Below are positions 21,916 through 32,748 of a stretch of 64,000 nt of DNA, piece after piece. The stretch's first letter is position 1. Each line of letters starts with the position of its first letter. The stretch comes from Eutrigla gurnardus (Eukaryota; Chordata; Actinopteri; Perciformes; Triglidae): positions 4,842,395-4,906,394 of the forward strand of contig OY741280.1 of the NCBI GenBank assembly GCA_963514095.1, written 5' to 3'. The translations under genes were made by a program, and so were the position numbers. The notes beneath the pieces were generated by a model. That model was given only the letters and a program-made list of their open reading frames with translations, was not told where the DNA came from and searched no databases.

Positions 21916-24827
21916 CAGACACTTACACACACCTCCAGGAACACTTTGCTCGAATCTGACATCCGTGCTTTGATGTCCGCCCACCATCCCCTTCTGTCCT
22001 CTCTGTGTGTGATGGAGACTGTGGTGTTGTACGTGTCTTGTTTTCCGTTAAGATGTGTGCATGTGAAGTCAAAATGTCTCTGTGTGTGTGTGTGTGTGCG
22101 TCTGTCATTCATTGCGAATGTGTGTGCCACTCACGCAGCAGATACTCTGCAGAATCTTGGTCGTAGTCGGCGTCGTCTGGGAAATGATTGATCTGGGAAC
22201 ACACACCTCGCTTCAAGCCTGGATAACAGGACAGGGAGGAAGAAGAAGAGAGAGTGAGGAAGAGGAGCGAGGCAGAGATCAAACGGGTGAAAGACAGAAT
22301 GATTAATTTTCATCTTCAACCTGGACTGTTTCCCCATGTTTGTGTGCATAATCCAGGGACGTAATTTCTCTTTAAATGGTCAAATATTGAATGAGAATTC
22401 TGCAGACGGCAGTCGCTAAATCATATCAGGGCAAGCTGGCACCATCATTTGCGTTTACTGAAAGTGATGGTTTTTGCCATTGATAGGTTTGCTTATTAGC
22501 TTATTATTGTGTCAGATATTATGGAGAGAGAGTCCCGTTCAAGGAGGACTGTGGTTCTTGCTCAAATGACTGACTCAAATTGTTGAATGAGGTATCGTGA
22601 CAATGAGCCGATCGGATACCATTTTATTAATAAATAACAATTAATTACATGTATATCTATGTATATACATTTTATTTTATTAAGTCAGCAAAGCAATTGC
22701 CTGATGTTCCACATAAAACATGGATCCCTGTCTCTTCTCCAAAGTATCAGATCAGTTACGCTGTATTGGCAGATACCCGAAGCCCAGGTATCGTTACGGG
22801 TTTCTGGACATTAAAAGTCAGATAGAGGGAACTCTTGCCGTCCGATATTCAGATTTCAGAAGACAATAACAAACAGACCAGATCAAATGTAAAAGAAGGT
22901 AAAGAAAATGTATTACTTGTCTGAAGGGTCCTTCCTATGATGTTACATGACATAACGTTATAATATCAATCTGAACCTGTCAGTGGTGAAAAACAAGAAC
23001 TCGTCATGGATGTAACGTTACACCAATGCTGCACAATTTCCAACTGGTTTTGCAGCATTTTCACTAAATATTGCACCAGTTTCAGAAATAGTCGTCTCCA
23101 TTCGTCACTTAGACACAAAAATGGGGAAGTAGTTGGTTTTAATGTTGAAAAATACCGAAGAGTCTCAAAGTAGTGGGGTGATCCAACATTACCATCTCTT
23201 GAGCCAGTAAAGCAATACAAAATATTAAAAATAATATACACAAGAATATGATGGGAGATGAAGGCACATATTTGCAGGTGAAAATCATTCCTCCGTGATG
23301 CCAAATCACCTAGAATCAAATAGTAATCTGGAATTATCCCCTAAACGAATGCTGGATGCTTCCACCGTGTGCCGTTACGAGATACTGGAAACATCACTCT
23401 GCTTCTGTTTTGTACATCATAACTTCTTATTGAGAGGGAATATTTGTTCACCTTGACAGCTGTTTGTGCATCTCATGGACAAAATAAACATCAAGAGGAA
23501 ACGAGAGAGATCCCATGTTTCTCTTGCAATAAGATTAAAGACCAGGAAAAAAACAAAAACATTAAAAAGAATGTGAAAAGCAGTTCAGTACACACGTGTG
23601 CAAACAAAACATCGAGCCGAGAACAACCTGAAACAAAGTCAGATCTTTCCAAGACAGAATATTGCACACATCACGGCAGCTGTGGGACAGAATTAATAAT
23701 ATGACGGGACCAGGAACTGGTAAGGAAGAGAAATCCACAAATGGGTCCAGTGGACAGACGTTGGGATGATTTCTGAAAAAGCTACTCGGCAACAATAAAA
23801 GCTAATGCTCTGCCACATCCGCAGAGACAGGTGTATGACAGCCTTGCAGAGCGAATCACACTACCAAGAACAAGAGGGCTTTCCATGTGTAAAAAATAGA
23901 GCCCGACCGATAAAGGATTCTGAAGGCCGATACCGATACAAATGTTTGTTGATTTAAAAATCCGATATTCCAATATATCGGCCGATATTTTCTTTATTTC
24001 AGAAACGCGTAACAAAACATTAACAGATTTCAGATTTCAACATTAGTTATTTGTAGTAATCACAAAAATGATATGATAATGTAGTTTAAAATTAAACTTG
24101 TTTATTTTATTGTCACAACGGAACAGAGGAACATCAAAATATATTAAAGTTCTGATAAATAAAATGTATGAAAATACAAACTGAATATATAAAACGTCCT
24201 TTGAACAAAAACACAATAATAACAACAACAACCAAACACAAAGTTACCAGTATTGAAAGACTTGGTAAGCTTCATAAATATAATTTCGAACAAGACTGGG
24301 GACAGTTTTATGAGGGTGTTTCGTATTAATTTATCGGCCATTATAAATGCCGATACCGATAGTTTGGAAAATGCCTAATATCGTCCGATATATCAGTCGG
24401 GCTCTAGTAAAAAAGCTTGCAAAAATGACTATTACAAGATGAACTGTCTGTGGACTATTGTGGATGAAAAATGTGAAGCTAGAAATTGAAATTGTCTCCT
24501 TCTGTCTCATTGCATGCAGCAGAAACCGCAGTCAAAGGGCTGCTGTCTTCTTGTTTATGATAATTATACTCCTGCCTCAAAATGAATGTGGTAATTTACT
24601 GGCATTAAAATGCAACTTGTCACCCCTTTAACTAAAAAAGAAGAACCTTTATAATAGATAGCTCGGCCTGGAAACCTCATCTTGTGTATGTGTGTGTGTG
24701 CTGTCCTATCCAACCTGGCTGTCAGCTGCAGCGATGCAGGGAAAGGAATGAGTCACCGCTCATATTTGAGCTCTGGGGCCTCGTGATGAGCTTTATGTTG
24801 AATGCATAGTACAAGTGTATGGATAAG

Positions 24828-24875
<48 letters not shown>

Positions 24876-27800
24876 TGTCTGTGTCTGAGCACAAAAGTAG
24901 AAGAACAAGTGCAGTAGGGGAAACATGAGGCAAAGCTCAGCTCAGCTCACGGGAGGTCATGGAGGCTTTTATAACGTCTCACACGGTCACTGCCAGAGTT
25001 CATCAACTTGTGCTGCGTCTGACCAACGATGAGACCGAATTCTTCAATAGTCGACAGAAAAGGTGTTGGTGCGGTACGTTTCCACAAACCACAAGATACG
25101 TTGAATGACGACGTTTCTGAACCGAAAATACACGCCGTGAATCTGCTTCAACAAATCTACTCGGTTACAGTTTGAAACGATATTACGGTTTGTGTTATGA
25201 TAATACAAATAACGACGCAACGTAACAATTGTACCCATAAATAAGTAACAATTTAACGGAACAACCTTGAAAAAAAGAACAGCCCTTAGTGGACTTTCTT
25301 ATGTGATATTACGTAAAAAAAACATAAAGTACACTTTTATTTTTCGTTTGACAATGCAACATAACAGCCATAGCTGTAAATAAATAAAAAAAAACGTTCT
25401 AAGTGGACTTTTTTCCCGCAAAACATTACGTATCTAGCATTAAGCCAGTAGTTTCTTTTGGTTTCACGTGTGACAACATGCATCATGCGTGCAAGTCCTA
25501 TGTTTGTTTGACCCATCCACCACCTGCTCTGCTGCAAAAAAAGGTAGAAATTCAATAAATTCAACGTATTCGCGATTTGCAGAAATGTATGATGCCATTA
25601 ACATTTTTTCCTAGTGACTGGGCTGAATTCTCATAACTGACCTCATACCGCATCCAAAAGGTTAAAGAGCAGATAAACAAAAGTGTGTGTGTGAGTAAGA
25701 GAACACCTATTTATGTCTGTTCTGATTACACTGATGAGCACATTGACCCCCAACGAGACCCTCCAGTGACCAACGCATAAGAAACACATTCAACCCCCCC
25801 TTTACGCTTGAAAACCAGCCGTACCTTCCAGGCAGCAGATCCTCCAGAGACCTGAGTGGGTGAGGGCCCCGGGGTCCTTCTTGTCTTTGTTGTTGGAGTC
25901 CTCCTGGGACGAGTTGGCCGTACTGTTGCAGATGAAGGCGCGGGCGTACAGCCAGTAGTCTGTGCCGATGGCCACCGTCATCAGGGCGAAGGCGGCAAAC
26001 GCCCCCATGGTGGTCAGCAGCACCTGAATGCCCCGCTCACACCAGACCATCGCCGGACGGGGAAGGAAACTGATATCTGACAAGAACACAGAGACCACAC
26101 TCGTATGTCTAAAGCACACAGCCGTACATGGCAATACAACTGTCAATGAGCAGTCTTCAAAAGACATTGGTCTTTTACATGATTTCCACATGGATTCATG
26201 GAAGTTAATCATTGACAGCAGAGAAATCAGTGGAAACATGACTTCAGGTAACATAAATAATATTCATGATAATTAAACATATTATGTTTAAAGAGAAATT
26301 ATATAGTTGTTGTTTTTAGTCTAGCCAAACAGCTACCATGGTGCTAACGTCGGTAGCATAGCCTCAACAGGCTGTGCACCTCGCAACACAGTCTCATGGC
26401 AGTTAGTGAATTGGGCCTATTGGATTCATGCTGAGCGACAAGAATTGGCCTTTTTTTGTGTCACACACACACACAAACTCACACACACACAACTCTTTGC
26501 TCGAGTCAGATGACATTATGCTACAAAACGAAGACGTTTTTCAAAGAGTAAGTTTTTAATTTTGTAATTTTAAGCGCGGCCATGAGGAGGAAGGGAGGAA
26601 GTGGAGACATGTTGCCCATCTTTATATACAGTCTCTCTTCTAGTCACAAGCTTGATTCTTCAACTTGGACAAAGGCCGTAGAGACAGACAGGTAACCAGT
26701 CTATCACAGGGCTGACATGGAGAGACAGACAGGTAACCAGTCTATCACAGGGCTGACATGTAGAGACAGACAGGTAACCAGTCTATCACAGGGCTGACAT
26801 GTAGAGACAGACAGGTAACCAGTCTATCACAGGGCTGACATGTAGAGTCAGACAGGTAACCAGTCTATCACAGGGATACATGTAGAGACAGACAGGTAAC
26901 CAGTCTATCACAGGGCTGACATGTAGAGACAGACAGGTAACCAGTCTATCACAGGGCTGACATGTAGAGACAGACAGGTAACCAGTCTATCACAGGGCTG
27001 ACATGTAGAGACAGACAGGTAACCAGTCTATCACAGGGCTGACATGGAGAGACAGACAGGTAACCAGTCTATCACAGGGATACATGTAGAGACAGACAGG
27101 TAACCAGTCTATCACAGGGCTGACATGTAGAGACAGACAGGTAACCAGTCTATCACAGGGCTGACATGTAGAGACAGACAGGTAACCAGTCTATCACAGG
27201 GCTGACATGTAGAGACAGACAGGTAACCAGTCTATCACAGGGCTGACATGGAGAGACAGACAGGTAACCAGTCTATCACAGGGATACATGTAGAGACAGA
27301 CAGGTAACCAGTCTATCACAGGGCTGACATGTAGAGACAGACAGGTAACCAGTCTATCACAGGGCTGACATGTAGAGACAGACAGGTAACCAGTCTATCA
27401 CAGGGCTGACATGTAGAGTCAGACAGGTAACCAGTCTATCACAGGGCTGACATGTAGAGACAGACAGGTAACCAGTCTATCACAGGGCTGACATGTAGAG
27501 ACAGACAGGTAACCAGTCTATCACAGGGCTGACATGTAGAGTCAGACAGGTAACCAGTCTATCACAGGGCTGACATGTACAGACAGACAGGTCTATCCTG
27601 CATGTCTTTGGACTATGGGAGGAACCCGGAGAGAACCCATGCTGACATGGAGAGAACATGCAAACTCCACACAGAAGGAACCCGAGCCAGGAATCAAACC
27701 TGGGACCCTCTCGCTGTGAGGCGACCGTGCTACCCGCTACACCACATAAATTAATATAAATGATTATAAATGCAGGAGGATGATGAGACGAGAATGGACG

Positions 27801-29949
27801 ACTGGAGGAACAGGGATATTGAGATCTAACACATCTGTTGTGCTTCAGGGAACATCAATGAAACATCCAAGGAGAGAGAAGATGGAGGCGGGATCTGCAT
27901 CGTATCCTTTTAACCATTTAGTGTCTCAACCACTTGAACAGCATGAAAACGTGTTTTGCAGGCCAGACGACCTCTTTCTGCCATTTCCTGCGTTCCACAA
28001 ATGGAAGGTTAATGTAAACAAATCGATCGCACAGAAAATATCAACCCCAGCGTGGGCTTTTTAAACTATTAAGCTAATTCAGTTGGCCTGAGGGGTGTTT
28101 CCATGGCAACACAAATCCCAAAATAACAGAGAGACCACTGGTACTCTGACCCTGAATCTGACCCCCAACTGCCGCATGAGGTAAGTTCCAAACAGGCTGC
28201 AGGGAGAAGTCACAGTGCTGGATGGTGAATCAGACAGAAATATTTTATGATAATTTTCTTTTATGGAATATTTTTACTGTGGTACATCTGAGGTATTGTT
28301 TATTCTCTAATTAAGGTGTAATTGACTCGTGAAAACTAATCCTTTACAATAACTTTTTTTTGTATAATTTCTTCTTATTTCTAATTTTGTGGAAAGAAAC
28401 ACAAACCTAAATGTGAATCTTGTAGGGTTTTTTTTCAGAGTGAATGAGATGGTGAGAGAAAGGCATCAGCAACAATGAATAAAAAACCTGAAATGTTAAT
28501 TGTAGGTTAGAAATATCGATATTATTCAAAATGTGCACTTTCACCGGAAAAAAAGACAATATTAGTGTTGAAACAATGTGTCAATCATTTTTTGTGTCTA
28601 CACATTAATTCAGAACTATTATCAAGACGAAATTCACAGATTCCAAATTTGTGAGTATTTAAATAAATTCAAGTCAATTTGTTTTGCAGCCCAATATCAC
28701 ACATTGATTTCCATTGATTACATTTTTCAATTCATTACTACTTTTCTATTTATTTTTAAAACTTTACCCCCTGATGTTGTATTTGATGAATATGTTTGTT
28801 TTCTCTCTCTTCTACCAGATCATCGCTGATAGTTTTCAGGCCTGTTAAACAATAACAATGTATTGAAAGTGGTATTTTAAGACACAATCCTACACTGTAT
28901 TTTATTGTATTAGAATTATACACGGTAGCCTACAGGAATGCATTTGTACAGCAAACTGTTATTTGAAAAGCGCTTGAAAGGGCTGTGCTGCATTTTGAAA
29001 CAGTAAATAGCAAAACCATCTGTTTCATTATCTAATGCTCATGTAATGAATCTGCAAATGTCTATTAGGTGGTAGTTTGAGTCTTATTATAATCAACGGC
29101 TTAAGTGATCTGGTCAGAAGTGATCACACGTTTTAACTGTAAGAACTTTTCCACCGTTTTGCTCAATGCTAATGTGAAGTATAACCCTGAGCAGCACATC
29201 AACCTGCAACATGGCCATACATCCATACTGGTCTCACTGGACCGGTTCCAGTCACATCTGCTGGACGTACAAAGGCTTCTGATTGGCCTGTAAATGAACA
29301 CCGACGTCCTCTCAAACATTATGAGCAGATTCATCTTTCATTTTAGATAGAGTCTGAATATTTATACTAAAATGTATCGAACCCAAGTCAGTTAAATGGC
29401 AGCGTTATGCATCGACAGTGTTTACTACAAGCACACTTGCAGTTTGTTATTATGCCAGATCAGGCAACAATGTTCACTTAAATACATTTTTGCCCGTACA
29501 AATAAAAAAATAAATAAAAAAATGACACCTTTTCAGAGCTACACCTGCATGAAAAGACAACTCGACTAAACAAACGGATTGATATTTCAAGTTTCATGCA
29601 GATTATTTCATTATTTCAATAGCTGTTCAATTAAACCACCACATGTTTTTCTAGTGTCAGAACTCGCTTCAGTAACCTCCATTCTAAATGAGAGCAAATG
29701 CTTCGCTCGGTTACACAGATGCCAGGGCAGATTCATTAAAACCACTTGCCCTCTGAGTCCAGACCTGTGCTCTCCACTGAGTGTGTGTGTGAGAGGTTTC
29801 CTCCACAATTGTGTTTGTTCATGCTTGTTTGTGTGTCAGAACATTTTTATACATGTCATTTATGTGTGTGGGTGTGTGTGTGTGTGTGTGTGTGTGCATA
29901 CAGGACTCCACATGTGCATCTGGTGGTTTGTTTGTGTAACTGCATGCAC

Positions 29950-29988
<39 letters not shown>

Positions 29989-30019
29989 CTGAGGGCATGT
30001 TTCTGCCTTTCGCCTCCAT
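17553..30019 (-). CDS. cacng8: cacng8: TARP gamma-8, AMPA-receptor auxiliary subunit
   Basis: Spliced coding order on the minus strand is 30019-29989 (provisional), 26076-25825, 22218-22135, 18811-18671 and 18388-17553; all junctions keep frame with GT-AG borders. From the ATG at 26050 the protein has 428 residues; from the mini-exon ATG it would have 447. Type I TARPs bind AMPA receptors, slow deactivation and desensitisation, and anchor receptors at postsynaptic densities. Visible features, numbered from the ATG at 26050: TM1 about 10-31, the claudin-like GLWRICC at 67-73, N-glycosylation sites NST and NSS in the first loop, TM2 about 109-131, TM3 about 138-163, TM4 about 185-208, and a tail of about 220 residues with an RRSRSSSRS cluster, Gly and Ala runs and the PDZ ligand TTPV. 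The tail length and NRKTTPV end favour gamma-8 over gamma-2, -3 or -4. Which teleost duplicate it is cannot be told. Confidence 0.93.
18671..18811 (-). CDS. cacng8: cacng8 exon 3 (141 bp), TM2 and start of TM3
   Basis: It lies between acceptor ATCTGCAG and donor GTAAGA and codes [20 protein letters not shown], then a short SSFYKSKRN loop and ILFVAAG. The length of 141 bp equals the exon for the same segment in cacng7 (63190-63330), reflecting common ancestry of the family. Confidence 0.95.
21858..21911. repeat. (AC)27 microsatellite in cacng8 intron 3
   Basis: A perfect run located about 220 bases downstream of the exon 2 donor in the transcript, where it reads (UG)n. Confidence 0.95.
22135..22218 (-). 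CDS. cacng8: cacng8 exon 2 (84 bp), second half of the first loop
   Basis: Between acceptor TTATCCAG and donor GTGAGT, this 84-bp exon codes LKRGVCSQINHFPDDADYDQ followed by DSAEYLLR, the loop that in TARPs contacts the AMPA-receptor ligand-binding layer. It is too short to show as a long open frame and was found by its conserved INHFP...D.DYD..SAEYLL pattern. It enters and leaves in phase 1. A CA-rich tract begins within about 40 bases of the donor. Confidence 0.95.
22219..25824 (-). other. cacng8 intron 2
   Basis: No coding sequence is recognised. It contains the hAT MITE at 23897-24406 and a (GT)n of about 19 units at 24834-24872. The 22590-22800 part has words like cagatacccg and gatcggatacc that resemble decayed hAT-type termini but no pair was resolved. 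Confidence 0.5.
23897..24406. mobile_element. hAT-type MITE (510 bp) with perfect 8-bp duplication
   Basis: The ends are inverted: TAGAGCCCGACCGATA at the left and, reverse complemented, TAGAGCCCGACTGATATATC at the right, with subterminal GCCGATACCGATA words on both sides. The 8 bases gtaaaaaa flank it exactly (23889-23896 and 24407-24414). The interior is AT-rich and non-coding, so it is non-autonomous and must have used a transposase made elsewhere. Confidence 0.92.
25825..26076 (-). CDS. cacng8: cacng8 exon coding TM1 and first extracellular loop
   Basis: The acceptor (tgttcttgtcag before 26076) follows a pyrimidine-rich run and the donor is GGAAG/GTACGG at 25824. The exon codes MVWCERGIQVLLTTMGAFAA onward, TM1, a charged N-glycosylatable loop, and THSGLWRICCLEG at its end. 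It ends in phase 1, as the corresponding exon does throughout the type I TARPs. The internal ATG at 26050-26048 aligns with the start of gamma-2 and gamma-4. Confidence 0.95.
26678..27592. repeat. 41-bp minisatellite, array C (about 22 units) in cacng8 intron 1
   Basis: Same unit as arrays A and B, with fewer substitutions. Marker variants (gacatgg for gacatgt; a 40-bp unit with cagggatacatg; gagtcag for gagacag) recur in order. The marked gacatgg units at 27041 and 27245 are 204 bp apart (4 x 41 + 40), so blocks of five units have been copied as one. It ends in the head end of the SINE at 27593. Confidence 0.95.
27593..27745 (-). repeat. SINE 5' half flanking array C
   Basis: The sequence tcctgcatgtctttggacta through ctgtgaggcgaccgtgctac and ctacaccaca matches the head half of the complete SINEs at 41315-41686 and 49164-49516 in the minus orientation. 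The array occupies the place of the SINE's body and tail. Confidence 0.85.
27746..29988 (-). other. cacng8 intron 1, remainder
   Basis: No gene is seen. (GT)n tracts lie at 29866-29895 and 29951-29984, the latter starting three bases inside the intron from the mini-exon donor. A short LINE-tail-like piece (ttgttttgcagcccaatatc) is at 28679-28698. The part of intron 1 left of array C (26077-26677) also has no recognised feature beyond CA-rich patches near 26460-26490. Confidence 0.5.
29989..30019 (-). CDS. cacng8: cacng8 candidate first coding mini-exon
   Basis: On the minus strand an ATG at 30019-30017 with G at -3 and +4 starts MEAKGRNMPS, and the exon ends TCAG before GTAACA at 29988. The single overhanging G joins exactly in frame to AT at 26076, giving DISFLPRPA before the MVWCERG block. 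The mammalian protein also has about 18 residues ahead of this block. Upstream in the same frame are a Gln run and acidic residues, but no ATG before a TAA. The alternative is that this exon is 5' untranslated and translation starts at 26050, which also has a good context. Confidence 0.5.
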
Positions 30020-30480
30020 CTCTTCTCCCCCCTGCTGCTGCTGCTGCTGTTCTTCTTCTTCGTTGGTGAAGAGCGCTCCGTAGCCCCGGTCCGAGCCGCC
30101 TCCATCCACCGTTTATCCTCCGCTTTCCCTCCCGTTCCCTCTGCCTCTCCCTCACTTCTCGTCCCTTCTTTGTTCCTCCGTTTCTTCTTCCTCTTCTCCC
30201 TGTCCTCTCTTTACCTTGAGCACTCCTTCTCTCCTTTCCAGCGAGCGGGGGGTTGGGGGTGGGGGGGGGGGGAGATACTTCACTTGGCGTCCACTCCTCT
30301 CATTGAATTGTCATCTTAGATACCGAGAGAAGGAAGAAAGAGGCGTGAGGAGGGTGGAGTGAAGAACAGATGAAAGAGAGTGAGAGAGAAGATTGCAAAG
30401 ACAGGGAGAGAGGCATCAAACAAGCAGAAGATGAGGAAGAGTGAAGAAAAGGACAGAGTGAGAGAAAGGATGGCTTCGAT
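30020..30480 (-). promoter_or_regulatory. Probable cacng8 5' UTR and promoter-proximal region
   Basis: Upstream of the mini-exon the minus strand is purine-rich, with CAG and GAA triplet runs at 30035-30062, GC-rich with several CpGs, and then a G-run (on the plus strand) at 30247-30272. Beyond 30300 the base skew flips and the plus strand becomes purine-rich. This fits a transcription start area but no TATA box or start site can be assigned by eye. Confidence 0.35.
30247..30272 (+). promoter_or_regulatory. G-quadruplex-type G-run
   Basis: Three G blocks of 6, 5 and 12 separated by TT and T; the 12-G block can supply two tracts, so four G-tracts are available. It lies about 230 bp upstream of the candidate cacng8 start codon, on the strand opposite the coding strand. 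Confidence 0.5.
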
Positions 30481-30659
30481 TGAGGAACGTGTTGTGAGTC
30501 TTGAAACGGGGAGATGCTCCTGAGCAGAAACCCACACAGACATGTTTCCTACACGGCAACCGATGTGTCTTTGAATGAAGAAAACAAGCAAACATCCAAA
30601 ACCTGATGCCGGCGGGAGAAAACGAGCCCCCTGTCAGAAGAAGAGACGCTGGTTTGCCT

Positions 30660-30706
<47 letters not shown>

Positions 30707-30965
30707 TGTAAAGCAACAGAAAAGAACAGTCGATGCGAGAGAGCGTGCTCTATTCCATCGCCATGGCAACAGTGAGTTCCAAAGTCTATGGCGAAGCTGG
30801 CGAGTGCGTGTGTGTGCATATGTGTGTGTGTGTGCGTGTGTGTTGGGGGAGTAGAGGGATGGATGTAACAGCTGAGAGGATTTTGCTGAGATTAAAAAAA
30901 AAAAAGTGTGTGAATTCCATTGCTGTGCAGAGGAGCTTGGATGTCATGCATGACTGATGCAAACA

Positions 30966-31012
<47 letters not shown>

Positions 31013-31524
31013 TTATATTGTGCTCGTACACAGTGGCATAGTACACGGGGAATGAACATTCACAGGAGAGATGACAGACTTGTGAGTCATTAGCCCTGCG
31101 GGTCACAGTGTCTCGGCATGTTTCATCCATCCAACTTTCTTCCCGGTGGTGCGACGGCTTAATCACAAGCATTTAGCGCCGTTTTATGCTCTGATATGCA
31201 CAATGCAGATTTCTCAAAGCAGGAGGATCCGGAGTGAGTAGGGATCCGATGCCTCGCTCGAAGCACAATTCTGCTCTCCTGCTCTCAAACTCACATCCTA
31301 CATTTCAACCAGCAAAACATTTTCTTCCTGAAGAGAAAAATACCCGCCGGAGCTGACATGAGGTTGAGTTTTGCGAGTTTTCTATTCTTTTTTTTTTTTT
31401 GCAAGCCGTTACCAAAACTGCGGGGGACAACAATTCCACATGAAAGGCATCAACAGCAACACGGCGGGGGATCCCATCACATCTAGGGGCGGTTCTGACC
31501 AAAGAACTCCCTTCGGAGACTTAA
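30481..31524. other. Intergenic, microsatellite-rich
   Basis: Contains (GA)n at 30664-30702, GT-rich sequence at 30808-30842 and (CA)n at 30970-31009. No coding sequence is recognised; long open frames here are products of the repeats. Confidence 0.5.
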
Positions 31525-32748
31525 AGGGATAGTTCAGACCTATTTTCCAAGTGAGCCGGTGTGTTCGAGACGTCTGGAGACGTTTTCAAGAAATTTCATT
31601 CAGTTCTTCTAGTTGCCGAGTTCGCTTGTGCTATGGCTAGCGCAAGTCAATGGTTCTAGTTAGACAGGCATTAAAAACAGTCCTGCCCACTCCACAGTGC
31701 ATCCGAGGCAAATCAATTGTAACGGCAGACTATCGATGTACATATGTGTTGATAGAATGTTTGAAATAAAACCAACCTTGCATTTCTAAGGATTTATGTC
31801 TCAGCAGCAGCAGCAGCGTGTCATATTTCCTATAGGCTATGGCAGCGGCGGAGTGATATCACCTAGCACTTATAAGTTACCGGTTCTATAATAGTTTGTT
31901 TACCTGCTGTCATTGCTACAGACGCAGAGTAGCCTGCAGTGCTAGTTTCTTCAATCTCACAGAAATGGACACTTTTGGAGAATATACTGAAACTTTTGAA
32001 GACTCTGATGAGGAGTTTTTTTTCCACCCAAACCCAACCGTACCTGTACAAGCCTGAATATACAGAGGAAGAATTGCACGAGAGGGATGCTCAAAAGGGC
32101 AGAACGTGAACGAGCGTCTGTGGGGACCGAGATAGCCCCTGCTGGAGCTGAGAACCGGGACCGAACAAATGGAGACTGGTGGTGCCAGGAGGGAATCCCC
32201 CACAACACGTCCGAGGGTTTACGGTTCTCCGGATGGAGCAGAGGTTCGGGTTCGCGGTGCGTAATTGTGGGTTCACGTGGCCGTGGGCTGCCTGGTGTTT
32301 GAGTGAGCTCCGAGGGCTTTTCAGACAGCCCTGGGGTATAAGTGCCGACAGTTCGGCCCGGTTCGATTGCCTATTTACGGGCAGTATTTCGGGCGGCGCG
32401 TCTTAAGAGTTTTGAGTCCGACGGAGCAAAGTAAAATTCCGCTGCTGCTGAGAAACTAGTCCCTCAAAAAATGGATGATTCATGTGATGCGAGGTTAGTT
32501 TTGTTTCAAATATTATTCTATCAACACAGAGATGTACATCGACAGTCTAGTGTTTTAATTGATTTGCCTTGGGTGCACTGTGGAGTGGGCAAGAATGTTT
32601 TTAATGCCTGGCTAACTAGAACGATTGACTTGCGCTAGCCATAGCACAAGCAAACTCGGTAACTAGAAGAACTGAATGAAATGTCTTGAACACGTCTAAC
32701 ACACCGGCTGACTTATAGGTCTTATGTCCAAAATTCCGAACTATCCCT
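31525..32748. mobile_element. Kolobok-like DNA element (1224 bp) with about 250-bp inverted ends
   Basis: TTAA flanks both ends (31521-31524 and 32749-32752). The termini start agggatagttc on both strands, and similarity between the ends continues, imperfectly, for about 250 bp: for example, ttcattcagttcttctagtt and cttgtgctatggctagcgca occur inverted at about 32620-32690. TTAA targets plus AGGG termini are typical of Kolobok elements in fish. The interior (about 31960-32300) has a decayed coding stretch but no transposase, so the copy is non-autonomous. Confidence 0.85.
31964..32301 (+). pseudogene. Decayed coding remnant inside the Kolobok-like element
   Basis: An ATG at 31964 starts MDTFGEYTETFEDSDEEFFF and stops after about 31 residues. 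In the +2 frame YLYKPEYTEEELHERD continues, then another frame from 32087 gives AERERASVGTEI...NGDWWC. An acidic leader, a EYTEEEL helix and a WWC motif recall the start of the fish proteins labelled P2X7-like (the P2X7 cytoplasmic zinc-binding domain). The expected following cysteines are not seen, so the identity is tentative. Confidence 0.3.

Larger units (their letters stand above)
18389..22134 (-). other. cacng8 introns 4 (282 bp) and 3
   Basis: Intron 4 is 18389-18670 and intron 3 is 18812-22134. The latter holds a long (CA)n at 21858-21911 and a smaller one at 22079-22098, both close to the exon 2 donor. A GC-richer stretch at about 19740-20020 contains a possible plus-strand donor (agacaacaggtaaac) but no coding signal. 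No gene is seen. Confidence 0.6.

Noticed and set aside
21642..22130. Frames with Cys-Val runs and His-Thr runs
   Set aside because: Translations of CA/GT microsatellites; the same applies near 29746-30109, 30606-31172 and 53971-54160.
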